DNA of 64,000 bases, from positions 4,766,931-4,830,930 of the forward strand of contig NC_092667.1 in assembly GCF_032118995.1 (NCBI RefSeq), given 5' to 3'. The number at the start of each line of letters is the position of its first letter. Within the stretch, counting starts at the first letter, position 1. The notes beneath the pieces were generated by a model. It was not told the origin of the DNA. It saw only the letters and a program-made list of their open reading frames with translations, and ran no database searches. Made by a program: the position numbers and the translations under genes. Shown one piece after another: positions 22,778-35,799 of the stretch. Source of the DNA: Asterias amurensis (taxonomy: Eukaryota > Echinodermata > Asteroidea > Forcipulatida > Asteriidae).

Positions 22778-25700
22778 TTAATACGTACCATCCATTATGA
22801 GACTGGCAACCATGCTGATAATGCACACTGACAACAGAGTGATCGTTGTGTACCATAGGCGTGATATATTGTACAGTTCAATCACAAAGGACCTGTTGAA
22901 AATGTCAAACTTCAGGTATGGATAACAGAGAATTGGCGCACGTCATTGGCGCACGTCATAAAGTAGATCTAGAGTTGGCTATATAGGGCCTTCGCAGTTT
23001 GTCCTTTGAAAAAAATGTAGGCCGTCCTCTTCTTTCAATCATCTGCTCTTCAAAAGCAATGGCAGCCATTATTGAATTGAAAATTGCTTGTTCTCTACCT
23101 ATGTTTTTTATCAAATCTGCAATGGCCACCACGTAGCCAAATATTTGTATCGTGACATAATGCCTAATTCCATGATTGTATCATTAACGGCACAATTCCC
23201 CAAATTTCTCCCTTAATCTGCCTCACTTTGTGATTTAGAGCGTCGGAGTGGCCACAAGATTCAGCTCCAACTTAACCATGGACTTGCAGGAGGTTGGGTG
23301 TTTCTTAAAGATAGGAGCAGTACTCGTGGGTGTTTTTTGTGTTTTTTTTTTTTTTGTTTTTTTTTTGGGGGGGGCAATTTTACAATTTCCAAGAAAGATT
23401 GAAGGAAAGGGAAAACATGAAAACCTCACAATATTGACGACAACAAAATTTAATCAGTGTCATATTGGCCACAAAATTTTAATCAGTGTCATAATTGGCG
23501 CACCAAGAAGCTTTTTATAAACTTGCAATTTTCTTGCATACCTGGGAATGACATCTGGAACAGCAGCTGTAGAAAGATTATATAATGTCGTCGCCATCAT
23601 TGTCGTCGATGAGTCATTTGTCATGGACAATGAGGTGACTTCCTCATCAAGACACATTTCAGTTGAGAGGTCCAGATTTATGGGTGGCCCTTGGTAGAAC
23701 AAAGAGCCAATAAACAGCCATATCCCTACGGCCGTCCCTAGAACGAACCCAATCAGCGTGCCCTGTGTGTGGTGGTTAGTTTTGGGATGGGGGAAAAGAA
23801 ACAGTTAAGTTTAGGGTAGCCTCAACATCTGACAAAGTGCCCTGTAGTGATGGGTTGGGGGAAAAGAAACAGTTTGGTTAGGGCAGCTTGAACATCTGAC
23901 GTCAAACTTCGAGGCTCGTGAATTACGCCAGAGATCGGCTCAGAGCCTACGTCCATAATCACCTTTAACCTCGCATTTATTTGTATGGCCTTTATGGTCC
24001 TGGAGATTCGCAGTCAAAACCGACGTACATGCGTATACATGCGGAAAAAGACAGGGTACCATTTTAGCCTTCGGGAAAATTGTATCAAATTATTCCTCTA
24101 ATGAGCAGTGTGAATAGTGTGCCCTCTTTCGGCAATAATTTTAATAATCATATTAAATATGCACATGCATTACCAAAAATGGAATCCAAGGATCGGTTCA
24201 CCAGAAGCCAATACAGGTTAAATACGAAGGAGACAGGGTTTTAGACAATTAAAACGTTGACAGAGCCATATCGATGGTACCAGACTATATGCTTACCTTT
24301 GCGTTGGCTCGTCTGAAGAAGAACCCGAGAATAAACACAGCACAAACTGGGGAGTTCGTCACGCCAATGAGACCAATGACTGCCTGTATGACCAAACAAT
24401 GATACAAACATTGAAGGTATGAATATGGATATTGTTCATAACACAATTTGGAAACTAAACATGTTTACCTAGCAACTGTCACCAATAGTTCTTACCCGTA
24501 GTAAGTTACCCAGCTCTCCAACAAAAATAGTTACAGCAATGTTCAGGCATCCAAACAGTACCACTGTCATAAACAAAATCAAAAAGAATGTTTAGTTTGG
24601 GTTACAATCAAGAACGACCTCAAAACGAAGACACTCCTAGCCACATTTACAGCCACCCCTCCCCTCCCGTAAACGGTTTTTTTGTGTGTGTAGTAATGGT
24701 TTTGTATTGTGTGCGCCATTTACTAGACTTTGTTCTAGAATGGAACTTTCTTGTTCATTGACATCAGCTAATGTTTCAGAAACTGACTTTTCAGCGCAAG
24801 CTATTACTTCTTGATTGGATACTTCTTTCATTCAGAAACATCAAGCGTTCCAACAAGCACTCACTTTGCGCTATATTTATTATAAAACGAACCGAGCGTT
24901 CCGAAAAGCACATCAAACGCTCTAACAATAAAATCAAGCGTTCCAAATAGCAAAATGGTATGTTCGGTGTTCCTTATGTTCCTTTTCTTTTATTATATGC
25001 CGTCCACGTTATTTTCACACCCCGCCCTCTATGGGGGTTTATTGCTTACCGATTATTCTAGTGATAAATAGGTACCTAGAGTCTGACAAATCCTTCCAGA
25101 TTTTAGAAACAGTGTGTGTTACGGTGACCGTTGCTGCCGAGTTCAAAATGGAAGATATGGTGCTGCCAAGAAAACAAAATAAAATAATGTTACACAAACA
25201 TTTTGCTTAGCACAATAATTGTGATAACCAGAAGAGGTCACCAGCCAACTACTTATTCCCACTGTTCGCAACTGGTTCCCTGATTATTTCCACTTGGCAT
25301 CAACTGAAAGATTGTTTTACTGCAAATCGCCAACTGTGTATACCTGAGAGCAGCACTGCACAGACCAGACACTAGAATTCCTGGGATACCTGGCAGATGA
25401 TGAAACGCTTCCAAGATGTAGTATGGTAACAGCTGAAACAAAACAAAATATCACCAAGCAATGGTCATAAATTGGTTTTACCATGGAGGTAGAGTAAGCA
25501 TTGCGCTGACAAAAACCATACAACGACCCTAAGTGAATCATCCTTACATTGTAAATATTATTTGAAATAAGACTAGCTACACTTACCCCGTCCGGGTCGC
25601 TAAGCTTTCCTGAAGAGATTGGATCACAGTTGACGTAGATGGCGTACATTGCCATTCCGGCCAGAGTGCAGAACAAAGTGATTGCGTTACAGAAGAAGAT

Positions 25701-28700
25701 GTAGAAGGCAAAAGCACTGATTGGTCATAAAAACAATTAGGTTTTGTTTGAAATGATTGAAACAACTTCGTGAAGAGCGTGGTAACAATTAATTTGTCTC
25801 GCATGCAGCAAACTGGGAAAGAGGTTTTGACATGAATAGAGTATAGGGAGTGTGTATAGCAGCCTCTCCTAAAACTGGTTCTAATCTCAAATTGTCCCTG
25901 CTTTATATTATTTTGTGTTTTAGTTGCCAACTTTTGATGTACATAGACATGTTTTATTTATAATTAACTTTCCTATATTTTGTACATAAATTGCTTAATA
26001 CATATTTTATTACTCGTTTTATTACTTGTATTACAACCAGATGTGGGGAGGCAGGTCTATGGACCACAGTAATTATTTTGCTTTTGTTTCTCCTAGCCCA
26101 TCTGGAAGTATTGTTTGTATTGTCATGTATTGTCGAAATGGCTGAATAAATAATAATAATAGTAATAAGCTTCGCTCAGCCATACAGGCCATGGTCAGGT
26201 CTATCCATAACTGCTGGGATGGGCTAATCAGCTTGCACAGATTCTTGTTCAGGAAGTACGTCATGCGTGCAGTCTATTTCTATGGTTCAGTGTGAGTGTG
26301 ATGCATGATGGGACTGAGCATTTTCTGGATAGACCAATGAGCGTGCTTGAAGCAACAACTTTTATAAGTTTAACCATAATGGAAGTAAATACTTACGCAT
26401 GAGCGTGCGCCTGCGTCTTACAACTGTTATATCGTTGCATTTGATGTGGCAGTACAACGAGTAGAGTCAGCCAGGTTAGGATTCCACCAATCACCACACT
26501 CCAGAAACTCACAAAGATTCGTGGGTCAGGATCGAAACTGATTCATAGAAAATATAGGACTATGCATTAAAGTTGATGATACTTGTTACACTGAATAACA
26601 AGAACATATGATAAGGCCGAGTAAAGCAAAGAGTTGTGACTTTAATAATTCACCTAACGTCATTATCACGGCAATCTTGCTTGTGCAACCTCGTCCTCGG
26701 GGTGATCGATCTCACCGTGAAATTCGTCCCAAGTATGTCTTGCTCGCTGACAAGTATACAAGGCGCACTGCCGATGATAGCGATGTTGCTGCGTGTGACG
26801 AACGTGCATTGTGTCAAGCATTTTAAACAACTTTTTCGTTGTCATGTTGTTATTTGGAGAGAAAAAATTTCCATCCCTCAGTTAAAGTTACTAGCTCTGA
26901 CACGCCCCTATAGCATGTACACGAGGAGGGGCAATGTCTAGTTTCCGCCACTCACATAATTTCATTGAATCTTCCACCTTCCATGTTGGTCGTCCATACG
27001 GTAGCAAAGCCCAGCTTGATAGACGTCTGGACACCAGCCGCTATTAGGCATATAAACATCAATGTCATCTGAAACACATCGGCCCACAACACAGCTTTCA
27101 TGCCACCCTATAGGTAAACAAGAACAGTGATGTAACAACATCAACAAGAACACAGTCCATATGGCTTTACAGTCTTTGAAGATCCTTTACACGAAACTCA
27201 TCCATAACTACTTACAATGACGGTGTAGAAGGTACAAACTGCAGATAGAATGATAGCAGCTGATGTTACACCCAATCGGGAACCAGTAACTGCGAAAATT
27301 GAAATACATGTATACACATATTTAAAGACAGTGGACACTATTGGTAATTGTCAAACTAGTCTTCACACTTGGTGTATCTCAACATATGCATAAAATAACA
27401 AACCTGTGAAAATTTGAGCTCAATCGGTCGTCGAAGTTGCGAGATAATAATGAAACAAAAAACACCCTTGTCACACGAAGTCGTGTGCGTTCAAATGCTT
27501 GATTTCGAGACCTCAAGTTCTAAACTTGAGGTCTTGAAATCAAATTCGTGGAAAATTACTTCTTTCTCGAAAACTATGTCACTTCAGAGGGAGCCGTTTC
27601 TCACAGAGTTTTATACCATCAACCTCTCTCCATTACTCGTCACCAATAAAGGTTTTATGCTGATAATTATTTTGAGTAATAACCAATAGTGTCCACTGTC
27701 TTTAATGTATATTAAAGCTTTATTCTATTGTCTAAATTCGCAGGAGTGCAGTATACACAAAACATGATCAAACACTCATCAATAAATCCCATTGAAGAAA
27801 AATGAACAAATAAACTTCAATTTACTCAAGACAATCCGGCAAACAAAGAATCACAAAAAGAACCTTAAACAAAACCGGACTGTATAAAGCCTAACTCTTA
27901 ACAGGTTGTTGTATCCTCTAAATATATGAATAAAAAACTATGATATGCTACTCTCTGATAAACACCCTCCACATATTTAAACAAACACATTTAAAAAAAG
28001 TAAAGAAACCAACAACAAAAAGATTATTACAACACAAAATTAACTTCTATAAAGGACGTTGAGAGTTGATGTTTTAATACTCACCCGTTGTTAAAACCAA
28101 AGATGCCGCACGTGTTGCAAGACCAGAAATAAAGAACTGAATCAATAAAAAGAAGATTTAATTGTCTATTGGTGAAGATATAATTATTCGAAATATCGTC
28201 TATGGAAAATGGTACATTAAGGTTTTCAATAACAGAATGGGATAATGTTTGGTAATCACGAGCCCTTATATTAATGGCAATACAAACTTACCTGGTTACA
28301 TGCGCATAGCTTTCGATAGTATAAGCATTTTTAGAATCGCTTCACTTCGAAGTAATGTGGTTCAGAAAACGATATAAGTTTTTAACAAAAAAAATTTGAG
28401 TTTGAGCAACTTTCCTTATGAAAAGAACTTACCATATAGACGTATCCGATGAACAAACAACAAAACTGTACAGGTTTGTTGAATCGCATACCAATGTACT
28501 GCAAGTGCATAAATAGACAAGGAGGAGGAAAACAGAGCTGTTTTTTTAATAATTTTTTTTAAGGAGTACCACATGAAAAAAAAAAAAACAAGCATAATAG
28601 CCATAGGGATAGCTATGTGCTAATTTAAACAGACCACCCCACGATAATAAAAAAAAAAAACAGAAGGGAAAAAGGGATAATTGCCACTGGACTATGCCTC

Positions 28701-30389
28701 ACTCACTAAAAAGTGATGGGAGAAATAACGATTAGCATCACACTGCAATCATAATTGCCGTATGCAGGACGTTACTTAAGGTAATTATTTACTCTACATT
28801 TGAATATGATGCCCTGGTGGCAAGTAATGTCTGAAATAACTGATGATGGACTGCTGGTAGGCTGTTCCAGATCTTCACAGCTGCATGAAGGAAAGCTCTG
28901 TCAAAACTTCTTAGATTTCTTGCTATATACAGTCATACCCTGAGGGACCGGGGGACTGTAGAGCACATCTGTGTATTTGATACTTTTTAATAAGTGTGTT
29001 GGGGATACGTTCTTTTTGTGAGATAATAATAAACGAAACAAAATAATATTGAAAATGAATTTTGAGACGTAATTCTTTACTTTAAAAGTAAAGATAAGTT
29101 TAAATAGAAATGTGTTTTCCATTCTAGTTCGTAAACATTTTTATTGGTTGTGGATGTTATTTTTTCGCCAATGAGATCGCCGCATGGAGGCGGTTTGGCC
29201 TGAACACTCTGACGTCACACTTCGAGGCTCGTGAATAACGCCAGAGATCTGCCGGTTGAGCCCACGTCCATAATCACCTTTGACCTGACATCATTTCATA
29301 TGGCCTTCATGAGATTCGCCGTTAAACTTGACGTAGGCCTACGTATTGTCATTATCCTCGCGGCAAACACCCTAACGTCTCCATAAGTCTTATTTCGTCA
29401 ATAGAGGGCGCTAGAACACATTAATGGAACCAGTTTCAATTTTAAAACACTTTTGACAACAATGATTCTTTCTTTTGAAACTAATCATACAACATAGGCG
29501 TTTTAGAATAAATCACTCCTCTACTCCCCATACCTCATAAATACTGGTGAGTCGCATTTTGTAGAACTTAGGCATGAACACCAAACCAGCAATAGCCCCA
29601 GCTATGGTGAATGGTGCCATGGAACCCATGTACAGAAACACTCCACGTAGGTAGGTTTCAGACACGCTACCTTGCAGATAGATACCGGTCAATAGGGTGG
29701 CCGTCAGGGACATGGACACCGGGAAGAAAGTCATCTAGAATGAAATATAGATGTATGGGTAAACAAAAACCAAAATTAATATTCTTTATCCCCGATGCAA
29801 ATTTAACATCTATTAGAATGAAATGAATGGCAATACAAATATGTTGGTTAGAAGCCAACAACATCAGCTTTCGAAAGTAGTCCATTTTAGAGAAACATTT
29901 TTTCTTCGAAGTGGTTATGTAACGATTTGAATCTGAGAAGCGTTACTGTGTGTTCCTGCTTGGACATCGCTCCGGGTTTTCGGCCAGACGTTAGTTTTCT
30001 TGTATACAACTAAACTTACGTAGGATGAAACAATCAAACGGTTCCAAAAACCTAATAGATCCTTTAAAGTTGTGTTCGTATATATATGAGAGAGACTAGC
30101 TATTGCTAGCTTTGGCGTTTATATCCCCCAAATTGGAGCTTTGCAAAATTCCCTTTTTAGGAAGATCATCTAAACAAAACATATGATAACTGAACTGTGC
30201 CCTCAACCAAATTTCAGTCCCTCAAAAATTGTAACATACTTTCCGGCTTGCCAGCATGAACTCTCCAGACGAGTTGTTCTTTCTACTTTTGAACGCGTAG
30301 AAGATGCCAATGGCGGATGACGTCATCAACATGGCGACGAAGACCAGATAATCTGCCCAATGGAATGAGGGTCTAGAATTCTCCATCAT
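22778..30389 (-). CDS. sodium/solute symporter, SLC5 family
   Basis: Sodium-coupled membrane transporter, closest in sequence to the SLC5A5/6/8/12 branch (iodide, vitamins, monocarboxylates); substrate not decidable. Exons: 30389-30240, 29734-29534, 28498-28433, 28136-28085, 27289-27216, 27107-26956, 26537-26397, 25716-25587, 25432-25344, 25162-25050, 24563-24496, 24383-24297, 23762-23542 and 22892-22778. All phases match, giving about 552 residues. Marks of the family: FHWADYLVF at the start, PVSMSLTATLLTG, GGMKAVLWADVFQMT, LPGIPGILVSGLCSAAL followed by STISSILNSAATVTV (the Na2-site region), and a final helix WYTTITLLSVCIISMVASLI. Met1-Met2 start follows a 5' acceptor at 30409. The end is uncertain: reading on after 22789 stops at once (MDGTY), but GTACGT there could be a donor to a tail exon I did not find. 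Confidence 0.88.
23886..24050. mobile_element. family B dispersed repeat, whole copy
   Basis: Carries CTTCGAGGCTCGTGAATTAC, GTCCATAATCACCTTTAACC and TCCTGGAGATTCGCAGTC in order without interruption. In an intron of the symporter gene. The other whole copy is at 29200-29372. Confidence 0.75.
25920..26168. repeat. AT-rich retroposon-like 3' end
   Basis: AT-rich sequence ending GAATAAATAATAATAATAG, as at the 3' end of many LINE or SINE copies. No coding part is recognisable; assignment is weak. In an intron of the symporter gene. Confidence 0.35.
26232..26352. repeat. dispersed repeat, copy 2 (partner at 1412-1535)
   Basis: Shares AGGAAGTACGTCAT, GATGCATGATGGGACTGAGC and AGACCAATGAGCGTGCTTG with the copy in the receptor gene. 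In a symporter intron. Confidence 0.7.
27326..27701. mobile_element. TTAA-flanked foldback MITE, family C (full length)
   Basis: About 376 bp between TTAA at 27322-27325 and 27702-27705, in a symporter intron. Same central hairpin (GATTTCGAGACCTCAAG) as the copy at 20923. Confidence 0.9.
29200..29372. mobile_element. family B dispersed repeat, whole copy
   Basis: GCCTGAACACTCTGACGTCA, then ACTTCGAGGCTCGTGAATAA, GTCCATAATCACCTTTGACC and ATATGGCCTTCATGAGATTC. The reference for the interrupted copies at 4963/7656 and 16258. A SINE 3' tail (CTTTATCCCCGATGCAAATT) follows at 29750-29822. Confidence 0.75.
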
Positions 30390-30684
30390 GATTGGAGAAA
30401 CGAAATGCCTACAAACAAACATAAAGTATAGTTTTGTTTAGAATACTTCATTATTTAAAACGTCTTGAGGAGGCTAGACTTGATTCAAGTCCCATTCTCG
30501 TGTGAGAGGTCCCTAAGCTATTACCTCAACTTTACTATGAAACAACCCGTAGCATACAGTACAGTGCGCGCTCGCCGTCAAAATGTGGTCCAGGTTTTGG
30601 AATGCAGAGCATCACAAAACAGTAGTTTCCTGGGGATGGCACGGGATTGGGACTTGAGTCAAGTCTATGAGGAGGCCCATTAGA

Positions 30685-30819
30685 CAGATTGCACATGACG
30701 TCATTGACCGCCATCTTTGATGTAGCACAATGGAAATTGCAAGCGTGTTAACTCTCAGCCAATGATAACCTTGAACGCGTGCACATTTCATCAAAGATGG
30801 CGGCCAAAATGCAGGATCT
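30685..30819. mobile_element. foldback MITE with CGCCATCTTTGATG arms
   Basis: The left arm ATTGCACATGACGTCATTGA plus CCGCCATCTTTGATG is partly the inverse of CATCAAAGATGGCGGCC at the right. It lies about 300 bp upstream of the symporter start codon. 1706-1880, 49132-49236 and 51664-51790 look like distant relatives. Confidence 0.6.
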
Positions 30820-30929
30820 ATTCATGCCCCTACCTTTAAAACATAAAATATCAACAGTGTTAAATTAAAACACAAAATACAGTGACATCTTAACTCAATT
30901 TTATGTGGGTTGTCCATGGGTTGCCTATG

Positions 30930-30935
30930 TCTGTT

Positions 30936-31008
<73 letters not shown>

Positions 31009-31130
31009 GGTTGGTTGGTTGGTTGGTTGGTTGGTTGGTTGGTTGGTTGGTTGGTTGGTTGGTTGGTTGGTTGGTTGGTTGGTTGGTTGGTTGGTTGGTT
31101 GGTTGTTTGGTTGTTTGTTTGTTTGGTGGT
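30930..31130. repeat. compound microsatellite (TCTG)n (GGTT)n
   Basis: About 80 bp of TCTG repeats pass directly into about 100 bp of GGTT repeats, then GTTT. The open frames here (SVCL and GWLV repeats) are artefacts. Confidence 0.95.
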
Positions 31131-31553
31131 TGGTTGTGTGTATCTATTTCCTTTCCCGTTTCCCCTACCGTAACGTTGTTGAAAGAAAACTTGTGCGCAT
31201 TCAACATGTATAATTGAATAAAAACACGCCACTTTAAAATGACGTATTGCCATTCTCGCTGAACAATTCTGCGCAGTGAATACATTCATTTTGCCCTCAT
31301 TTTGCCCTCATCGAAAAGCATAAAGACAATCTTTTAGTTCAGCTAACTTGCCTCTTGAACTGTTTAGCAAATTCCGACGTTGATGAATACCCATAGAAAA
31401 TCATTATGAATACACTTTGCTCTATTGAAAGGGGTATAGAGTCAAAATCAAGGACATCCTGTCAACATTATTTACCAGTCCTTGACTAGCTCCCAATTAA
31501 ATCATTACCTGGATGTGTGTTCAATTTGATAACCACAACAAAAAGGGCCTTAA

Positions 31554-31842
31554 AGGCATTGAACACTATTGGTAATTACTAAAAAATAATTGTGCATAAA
31601 AACTTACTTGGTAACAAGCAGAGAGAGCTTTTGTTAGAATAAAACATTGAGAGAAACGGCTCCGTCTGAAGTAACGTAGGGTTTCCTCTAAACCATTTGA
31701 ACTTGATTTCGAGACCTCAGAATTATATTTTGAGCTCTCGAAATCAAGCATCTGAAAGCACACAACTTCGTGCGACAATTGTGTTTTTCTTCCATTATTA
31801 TCTTGCAACTTCGACGACCAATTGAGTTCAAATTTTCACAAT
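31554..31842. mobile_element. family C MITE, truncated copy
   Basis: Begins at TTAA (31550-31553) with AGGCATTGAACACTATTGGT and stops near 31842 without the second terminal repeat. Confidence 0.75.
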
Positions 31843-32429
31843 TGGTTAAAAGCAACACTGCATTCCGAAACCCAAAATTGAATACATTATCCAGCTGTGT
31901 AGAAAATGTAGACATGGATAAAGGTATTCTAAACGTTTTAGGTTAAGGATCAAGGTTATTCTAAACTGATTTGTCATTGCTACGTATCGAAGCAGAAGGG
32001 AGTTATTTCAAAACGAATGCATTTTGTAGGGATTCTGGTAACCTTGATAGTGCAGGTGTTCTTTTGAGGGGGACTATCTTTTAAAAATGTCAATTTCTGG
32101 AAACAAAACATTAAAACACAGGAGGAAACTATGGGGTAACTGTATGCAATTGGATACACGTTCAAACGGACTTTGCTTGATTAATATCCTTCAAGTGATG
32201 AAACAAAGACTTGTGTTTTGTTTTAGGCACAGTGAAATATATTCACATCCCATATTCAGTAAACTATTGACGTGTATTGCCGTCACAATGATAAAACAAA
32301 TCTCTCTCACGCAGGGTGTAAAAAATAGTAAAGAAATCTTATACATAGCGCACGTATCTACCAATAGCTTAGTATATTATACAGAAAGATTGTTTTTGTA
32401 AAGTTATGAACTCTGAGCCCCAACATGTA

Positions 32430-32676
32430 GCACTATGGTTTACAAGGTGCTATACCGCGCATTAAGCAGCCACATAGGAACACCGGGGCACACCCCTTCT
32501 TTTCGATAAGTGCACTGGGTTCTTTTATATGTGTTACACAACACTCGGGGACAACAACTTTACGTCCCATCCGAAGGATGAAGCAATGGTTTAGTGTCAC
32601 GGCTGAGGATTCGAACCCACTGCTGACACTAAAGTTTGAAATCGGTGCTGTTAACCGCTCGGCCACTATACTATCA
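32430..32676 (-). mobile_element. tRNA-derived SINE
   Basis: On the minus strand the head reads TGGCCGAGCGGTTAACAG (A box, tRNA-Leu/Ser style) and GGGTTCGAATCCTCAG (B box). The body has CATCCTTCGGATGGGACGTA, a core I recall from SINE-like repeats of marine invertebrates. It is not a functional tRNA, as no acceptor stem is seen. Confidence 0.7.
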
Positions 32677-32760
32677 GAAAAGTATGCACGAAAACACACC
32701 ACGTTGTAATACTGTCACGACAGTTTCTTGTACGTTCTGACCAGCTATATGTATTTATCA

Positions 32761-33221
32761 CCTGTCTTTAGCTTCTTTAGGGGGCCATTTTGTCATTCGT
32801 GGCTCCCGGGGCTGGATGTTTCTTGTAGAGTTAATCACAGCATTACATTTGATGTTCATCACAGACATTTTGGCCAGGGGGTATTTCGGGTACGTAGTTG
32901 AAGTCATGGTGTGCAAATAGGGAATCAGGTGTTAAAGAAACGTTTTAAATTAATTATTCACTTTTATGCAGATCTGTAGTGCGTAGTGTAATTCTGACGA
33001 CTAAATATTTGCATTAAGTGAATAATTATTCTAAAACGTTTATCCCACGGTCCGATTCCCTATACTTGGACACCATGACTCCAACTACGTCCCCAAAATA
33101 CCCCCTTGCCAAATTTCACAAAAGGTCAATAAATTTACATCAAAATAACTGTTGTGGATGATAACATCCCCACCGGGAGCCACGAAGCACAAAGTGGCCC
33201 CCTAAAGAAGCTAAAGATAGG
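32761..33221. mobile_element. foldback MITE, about 460 bp
   Basis: The ends CCTGTCTTTAGCTTCTTTAG and the inverse of TAAAGAAGCTAAAGATAGG pair. Inner arms also pair, for example GGGGGTATTTCGGGTACGTA with the inverse of ACGTCCCCAAAATACCCCC. A long hairpin over almost the whole element. Confidence 0.8.
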
Positions 33222-33311
33222 TTTAAACGCAATAAGTACTTAAAACTGACAATCAAACAAAATGTCTCTCGTTTATGCGCGTCCTGTGCTTCAACAATGA
33301 TACTGCTGCCT

Positions 33312-33639
33312 TAGACCAGTCTTCTCACTTGGTTGGTGTCTCTCAACATATACTTAAAATGACAAACCTATGAAAAGTTGCGAGTTGAATTGAAAGAAAA
33401 AATACCCTTATCACATGAGGTTATAAACTTTCAGATGGTTGAAGTCGAGACCACAAATTCTAAACCTGAGTTCTCGAAATCAAATTGTTGAAAAATTACT
33501 TGTTTTCGTGAAAACTACGTCACTTCAGAGGGAGCCGTTTCTCATGTTTAATACTATCAACCTCTCCCCATTACTCGTTACCAAGTGAGATTTTATGCTG
33601 ATAATTATTTCGAGTAATTACCAATAGTGTCCACTGCCT
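33312..33639. mobile_element. family C MITE, left end lost
   Basis: Starts inside the left arm (CAGTCTTCTCACTTGG) and ends with a proper terminal repeat CCAATAGTGTCCACTGCCT and TTAA at 33640-33643. Confidence 0.8.
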
Positions 33640-33806
33640 TTAACCACTTGTACAAATAAAGTATAGATGACGGAACATACGTATAAGTATTTATACATGA
33701 AAAGTAATAATAATAATACCGTGGATGTATCAAAAATGCAGAGAGAATTTGGCTTTGTGGTAGTTATTGCTGTTCGAGAAACATTATAATTGAGGAGAGT
33801 ACTCAC

Positions 33807-34957
33807 TGAAAGTATTGACGATTGCTAAGCTGGAGCTACATTGACTTTGCAACCAGGAGGTTTCGTCAATGGCAGTTTGAATTGTAAATAAAAGGTCTGA
33901 CAAAACCAGAGCCGACACTGCTTCCAAGAAGATTGTTATTATTTCAATACCTCCATGTTATTGCATAGTCTGCTCGCAAGAATTGTGTTTATGTTGTTGT
34001 CTCTAATCAAACATGCGGTTACCTTTAGCCCAAATGCAGGCCCGATACCTAACAGAGGTAACACCAAGGCGATCGCCTCCATGCCCTTTGGTCATTGCCT
34101 TGGTGCCCTTGAAGTGCTCCAGTTACAGTTTCCTCATATGGTGCCCTTTACCAAGGAGAAAATGCCTTGGTGCCCTTGCCCTTTCAAAAACAAAGCATCC
34201 AGGCCTGAACATGTTATCAGGCTGACACTACGTTTATTTTGCTCTCACCCCGTATGGCTAAAAATTACTCGACTAGAGAAATAACCTTTGAAATTGGCAA
34301 ATGTGTAGTATTCTACAAAAACAGTAATTTTTTAAAGAAGAGATTAACAAAATACACACATCGGTGTATATGTATGGGTAAAACCAAAACATATTTATCC
34401 CCGATGCAAATTTCCATCTATTAAATAATTTAGTATAATATTCAAACTGCCTCTAGCTACCGGGCAATCTCGGTGGTCTAGTTAGTTATAGACATTGCTC
34501 TAGATGCAAAGTCGTGGGTTTGAATCCCACCCGAGTAGTATGTCTGTGATTTTTTTTTCACAGAGCTCGGGAAAGTACTAAGTGCACAGTGCTAACACAC
34601 ATCGAAGTAAATGGGTAAAACCACAAAATTTATATTCTTTATTCCTGATGCAAATTTCCATATATTTAGAAAATATCTATGAAAACATTTACCAGGTCTG
34701 TGTTATTTAAAACTTTACAAAACTATTTGGATGTTTATTTACAACATTGCGAATGTGTAAATTTGTACACGACCCTTATAGGACAACAACAAAAAGTGAC
34801 AAACACTCACCAAGATTAAGATCGGTGACGAGAAAAACTCGCTTCTGAAGCAGTGATGGTCCTGCCGTGAAACGAGCAAAATCTACCCCGTAGGAAGCCT
34901 CAGAAATGTCTGCAACGATTCCCAAATGCCGTGTAGACAATATATTTTTTTCAGCCA
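33807..34957 (-). CDS. two joined exons of an unrecognised protein
   Basis: Exon 34957-34811 (acceptor CATCAG, donor GTGAGT) codes AEKNILSTRHLGIVADISEA, SYGVDFARFTAGPSLLQKRV and FLVTDLNL. Exon 33917-33807 (acceptor AAGCAG, donor GTGAGT) codes SALVLSDLLFTIQTAIDETS and WLQSQCSSSLAIVNTF. The first ends and the second starts in phase 1, so they join in frame to about 86 residues. Neither start nor stop was found, and the acceptor of the second has a poor pyrimidine tract. I do not recognise the protein. The helical, Leu-rich second part could suit a GAIN subdomain A or any helical domain. It could be an incomplete gene, a relic or a false model. Confidence 0.4.
34030..34212. repeat. dispersed repeat with CCTTGGTGCCCTT motif, copy 1
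   Basis: GGTCATTGCCTTGGTGCCCT and GGTGCCCTTTACCAAGGAGA recur at 39130-39285, and a more decayed copy lies at 39795-39905 inside the first acetyltransferase gene. Class unknown. Confidence 0.7.
34458..34676 (+). mobile_element. tRNA-derived SINE with second tail fragment
   Basis: Head: TCTCGGTGGTCTAGTTAGTT (A box) and GTGGGTTTGAATCCCAC (B box), then a body with CTCGGGAAAGTACTAAGTGC and a tail TATTCTTTATTCCTGATGCA. Tail-only fragments of the same SINE are at 34366-34428 and 29750-29822. Confidence 0.75.
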
Positions 34958-35799
34958 CTGATGCAAACAAAATCCCGTTTTTGTACGTGTTTTTTTTTTG
35001 GGCGTTTTAATAAAGTTATTAAAACAACAAACCCTATATTAAAAAAGTATTTCAAAAGCTTACGTCGAAAATTTGACTTTGAAGTAAAATAAGTTGTACT
35101 ATTCCATTCAAACTTTTATATTCACTGTTCGAGAGAAGTTTCTCAAATGCCGATTCAGACGGCTGGATTTTTGGGTCAACAAAGGTTGAGAAAAAAACGA
35201 AACAAATGCCCTACGGCTACTGTCAACATCGACTGCACTTGATCAAAGAGAATTCGGTTAAGCGTAATATGATTGTCTACAAAATCTGCGTTAAAAACAC
35301 GAACCACTATAGACGATGTGACCTGTGACATCACATGTTTACAAGAGCTACCAAGCCTGGACTTCCTGCAGGCACGATTTGTACACAGCTCAATGGAAGA
35401 TAACATCAAATCTTATTTTTTAAGGAGATTGCACTGTCCAATTCTTATCAACTTTTGGTATGATGAAAAGGGGTACATCTCAGAACTTGTCCAGCTTTTA
35501 CTTTCATAACTCTTTGATTTATGTGAAAACTATGACACAAAATGTTAACTTTCCCATATTACCAGTACAGTACCTTGCCTGCCAGACTAGCCAAAGAATG
35601 TACAAGGTCACAGTTATTGTACACAAAGGTCATATGGTCTATAATTGGGTGTCAACTGTCTGCTTGACGCTATAAAAACTGCTTCATGGCATGGTGCGTG
35701 CAGTGTACTGTTGTTATTGACTTTCTCTCTTTTGCTAGAGGCGGTTTGGCGAAATCACTACTCATACATCCTGCATACGTCACCATGGACCAATCAAAG

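Noticed and set aside
30890-31289. Open frames with TNQP/TDRQ or SVCL/GWLV repeats
   Set aside because: Simple-sequence artefacts of the TCTG and GGTT microsatellites.
32585-32676. tRNA gene of Leu/Ser type; likewise 34460-34540, 39660-39775, 45280-45372 and 60795-60890
   Set aside because: Each has A and B box likeness, but no paired acceptor stem, and most run into SINE bodies.
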